DNA of 6,457 bases from an uncultured Opitutia bacterium. GTDB taxonomy: Bacteria > Verrucomicrobiota > Verrucomicrobiia > Opitutales > UBA953. Positions 5,007 to 6,457 of the stretch are shown piece after piece. The notes below the pieces were generated by a model that saw only the letters and a program-made list of their open reading frames with translations, made no database searches and was not told the origin of the DNA. The translations under genes and the position numbers were made by a program. Location: contig CAIXQT010000142.1 in NCBI GenBank assembly GCA_903921665.1, positions 1 through 6,457 on the forward strand, read 5' to 3'. Each line of letters opens with the position of its first letter. The first letter of the stretch is position 1.

Positions 5007-6140
5007 ATGTCTCTCCCCCGCCTCTACCTCTCGCCGCCCGATCTCGGCTCCGCCGAAATCGAACACGTCCTCGAAGCCTTCGAATCCAATTGGATCGCGC
5101 CGGCCGGACCGAATCTCGACGCCTTCGAGACCGATTTCGCGACCCTCGTCGGCTCGAAACATGCCGTCGCCGTCTCTTCCGGTACCGCGGCCCTGCACCT
5201 CGCGCTACGCCTCGCGGGCGTCGGTCCGGGTGACGAAGTGCTCTGTTCGACTCTGACCTTCGTCGCCTCCGCCGCGCCAATCACTTATCTCGGGGCCAAG
5301 CCCGTCTTCATCGACTCCGAAGAACGCAGCTGGAACATGGATCCCGCGCTCGCCTGCGCCGTCATCGAGCAGAAAGCCAAGGCCGGCAAGCCCCCCAAGG
5401 CGCTCGTGCTCGTGCATCTCTATGGCCAGTCGGCGGACATCGCGCCGATCAAGGCCTGCTGTGAAAAGCATGGCGTGAAGCTCATCGAAGACGCCGCCGA
5501 AGCCCTCGGCGCTACCTATGGCGAGTCCGCGCCGGGCTCCTTCGGCCTTTTCGGCATCCACTCCTTCAACGGCAATAAGATCATCACCACCGGGGGCGGC
5601 GGCATGCTCGTGACCGATGATGCCGAGTTGGCGAAGCAGGCGCGCTTCCTCGCAACCCAGGCACGTGACGCCGCCCCGCATTACCAGCATTCGACCATCG
5701 GTTATAACTACCGCCTCAGCAATATCGCCGCCAGCATCGGCCTGGGACAGATGGCTCGCCTCTCCGGCAAGGTTTCGCGCCGTCGTGCGCACTTCAAGGC
5801 TTACGCCGACGCCTTCAAGGCCTTGCCTGGCGTGACCATGCAGCCCGAAGCCACGTGGGGCCGATCCACGCATTGGCTCACTTGCCTCACGATCGATCCA
5901 GCCGTCGCCGGTGTCACCCGCGAGCAGGTACGGCTGGCGCTCGAAGCCGAGAACATCGAAGCCCGCCCTGTCTGGAAGCCCATGCATCTCCAGCCCGTCT
6001 TCGCCGGCGTCGAGACGCACGGCGGCGCGGTCAGCGAGCGCCTCTTCGACCAAGGCCTCTGCCTGCCTTCCGGGGCGGCCATGACCGAAGCGGATCGCGA
6101 CCGGGTTATCGCCATCGCGCTGAAGTCTCTTTCCAGATGA
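5007..6140 (+). CDS. DegT/DnrJ/EryC1/StrS-family PLP aminotransferase, PglE-like
   Basis: Sugar aminotransferase of 377 residues, normal for the family, which transfers an amino group from an amino acid (usually glutamate) to a nucleotide keto-sugar. Motifs in order: SNWIAPAGPNLDAFE (27-41), the cofactor phosphate-binding SSGTAALHLAL (57-67), EVLCSTLTFVASAAPI (77-92), LVHLYGQSADI (135-145), EDAAEALGA (161-169; Asp162 contacts the pyridine nitrogen), SFNGNKIITTGGGGM (186-200; Lys191 forms the Schiff base) and IGYNYRLSNIAASIGLGQM (231-249). The SFNGNKIIT form resembles PglE/EpsN enzymes that act on UDP-4-keto-6-deoxy-GlcNAc. With the PglD-like gene upstream, a bacillosamine- or viosamine-type pathway is plausible, but the 4,6-dehydratase is not in the window. 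The ATG at 5007 is chosen over the in-frame TTG at 4983, which lies inside the terminal repeat. There is no Shine-Dalgarno sequence. The stop overlaps the methyltransferase start. Confidence 0.9.
   Translation: MSLPRLYLSPPDLGSAEIEHVLEAFESNWIAPAGPNLDAFETDFATLVGSKHAVAVSSGTAALHLALRLAGVGPGDEVLCSTLTFVASAAPITYLGAKPVFIDSEERSWNMDPALACAVIEQKAKAGKPPKALVLVHLYGQSADIAPIKACCEKHGVKLIEDAAEALGATYGESAPGSFGLFGIHSFNGNKIITTGGGGMLVTDDAELAKQARFLATQARDAAPHYQHSTIGYNYRLSNIAASIGLGQMARLSGKVSRRRAHFKAYADAFKALPGVTMQPEATWGRSTHWLTCLTIDPAVAGVTREQVRLALEAENIEARPVWKPMHLQPVFAGVETHGGAVSERLFDQGLCLPSGAAMTEADRDRVIAIALKSLSR
6137..6140 (+). other. ATGA stop/start overlap, aminotransferase to methyltransferase
   Basis: The aminotransferase stop TGA (6138-6140) overlaps the methyltransferase ATG (6137-6139). 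It supports the methyltransferase start and shows that the operon continues past the cassette and beyond the window. Confidence 0.8.
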
Positions 6141-6457
6141 GCCTCAAGGTCCAATTCGGTGCCGGTCTTTGCGGGCCGGAAGGCTGGGTCAATTACGACT
6201 CCAGCCCGATGCTGCGGTTGCAGCGTACTCCCGTGCTCAACCTATTGCCGATCGCGCGACGCGGCGCGCCTTATCCCAAGACGGTGATTTTCGGCGACGT
6301 CGTGAAGGGACTCCCCGTGGCGTCCGCCTCAGTCGAGTTGGTCTACAGTTCGCATACCTTGGAGCACCTGACGCTGGCCGACTGCCGTCTCGCGCTACGT
6401 GAGGCGTTCCGGATCCTGCAGCCAGGAGGTTGCTTCCGGTCGGTGCTGCCCGACATC
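6137..6457 (+). CDS. Class I SAM-dependent methyltransferase, 3' partial
   Basis: The frame opens with the ATG at 6137, overlapping the aminotransferase stop (ATGA), and is still open after 107 codons at the window edge. The visible part matches the short methyltransferases (Methyltransf_11 type) common in glycan clusters: a SAM-binding loop variant VQFGAGLCGPEGWVNYD (5-21), then VELVYSSHTLEHLTLADC (66-83) and ALREAFRILQPGGCFRSVLPD (bases about 6392-6454). HTLEHL followed by a helix and LxPGG is the usual strand 4 and post-strand signature of the fold. The loop reads FGAGLCGPEGW rather than the common DLGCG, resembling members with a GWxNxD motif. A sugar or glycolipid substrate is likely from context but unproven. 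The C-terminal, substrate-determining half is missing. Confidence 0.82.
   Translation, partial: MSLKVQFGAGLCGPEGWVNYDSSPMLRLQRTPVLNLLPIARRGAPYPKTVIFGDVVKGLPVASASVELVYSSHTLEHLTLADCRLALREAFRILQPGGCFRSVLPDI

Noticed and set aside
5205..6053. Open frame of 282 codons on the - strand opposite the aminotransferase
   Set aside because: It is fully covered by a gene with all PLP aminotransferase motifs and its own translation looks like a low-complexity shadow.

Overview
This window is a 6.46 kb piece of a high-GC bacterial chromosome. It carries part of a surface-polysaccharide or glycoconjugate operon on the + strand, broken by a small, lower-GC cassette whose gene runs on the - strand. A free-standing EpsI-type exosortase partner, tight gene packing, absence of clear Shine-Dalgarno sites and an orphan S23-type four-helix-bundle gene would all fit a Gram-negative of the Verrucomicrobiota/Planctomycetota kind. 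That placement is inference; no rRNA or other phylogenetic marker is present.

Layout, left to right. An asparagine synthetase-like amidotransferase (1-1791) lacks its first few dozen codons at the window edge. Four bases later comes a FabH-like ketoacyl-ACP synthase III (1796-2824). It overlaps by ATGA with a 74-residue acyl carrier protein (2821-3045), which overlaps by ATGA with a PglD/NeuD-type hexapeptide acyltransferase (3042-3668). One base later starts a membrane-anchored EpsI-family (DUF3485) protein (3670-4392). After the cassette come a DegT/PglE-type PLP aminotransferase (5007-6140) and, through another ATGA overlap, a class I SAM methyltransferase cut by the right edge (6137-6457).

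Together these genes suggest synthesis of a decorated amino sugar. The aminotransferase would place an amine on a nucleotide 4-keto sugar. The PglD-like enzyme would acylate that amine, using acetyl-CoA or an acyl group built by the FabH-like synthase on the dedicated ACP. The amidotransferase and methyltransferase could add further decorations. EpsI links the locus to exosortase-associated exopolysaccharide systems, although no exosortase lies in the window.

The most unusual element is at 4405-4996. It is a roughly 590 bp cassette holding only a four-helix-bundle (S23/IVP/Avd-like) gene on the opposite strand. Both ends carry inverted arrays of the 8-mer GTGCAAAR, each arranged as doublet, GC-rich spacer, doublet. 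It fills the gap between two co-directional operon genes almost exactly (12 bases after one stop, 10 bases before the next start). The design recalls S23-carrying intervening sequences of bacterial 23S rRNA genes, but here it sits inside a protein-coding operon.
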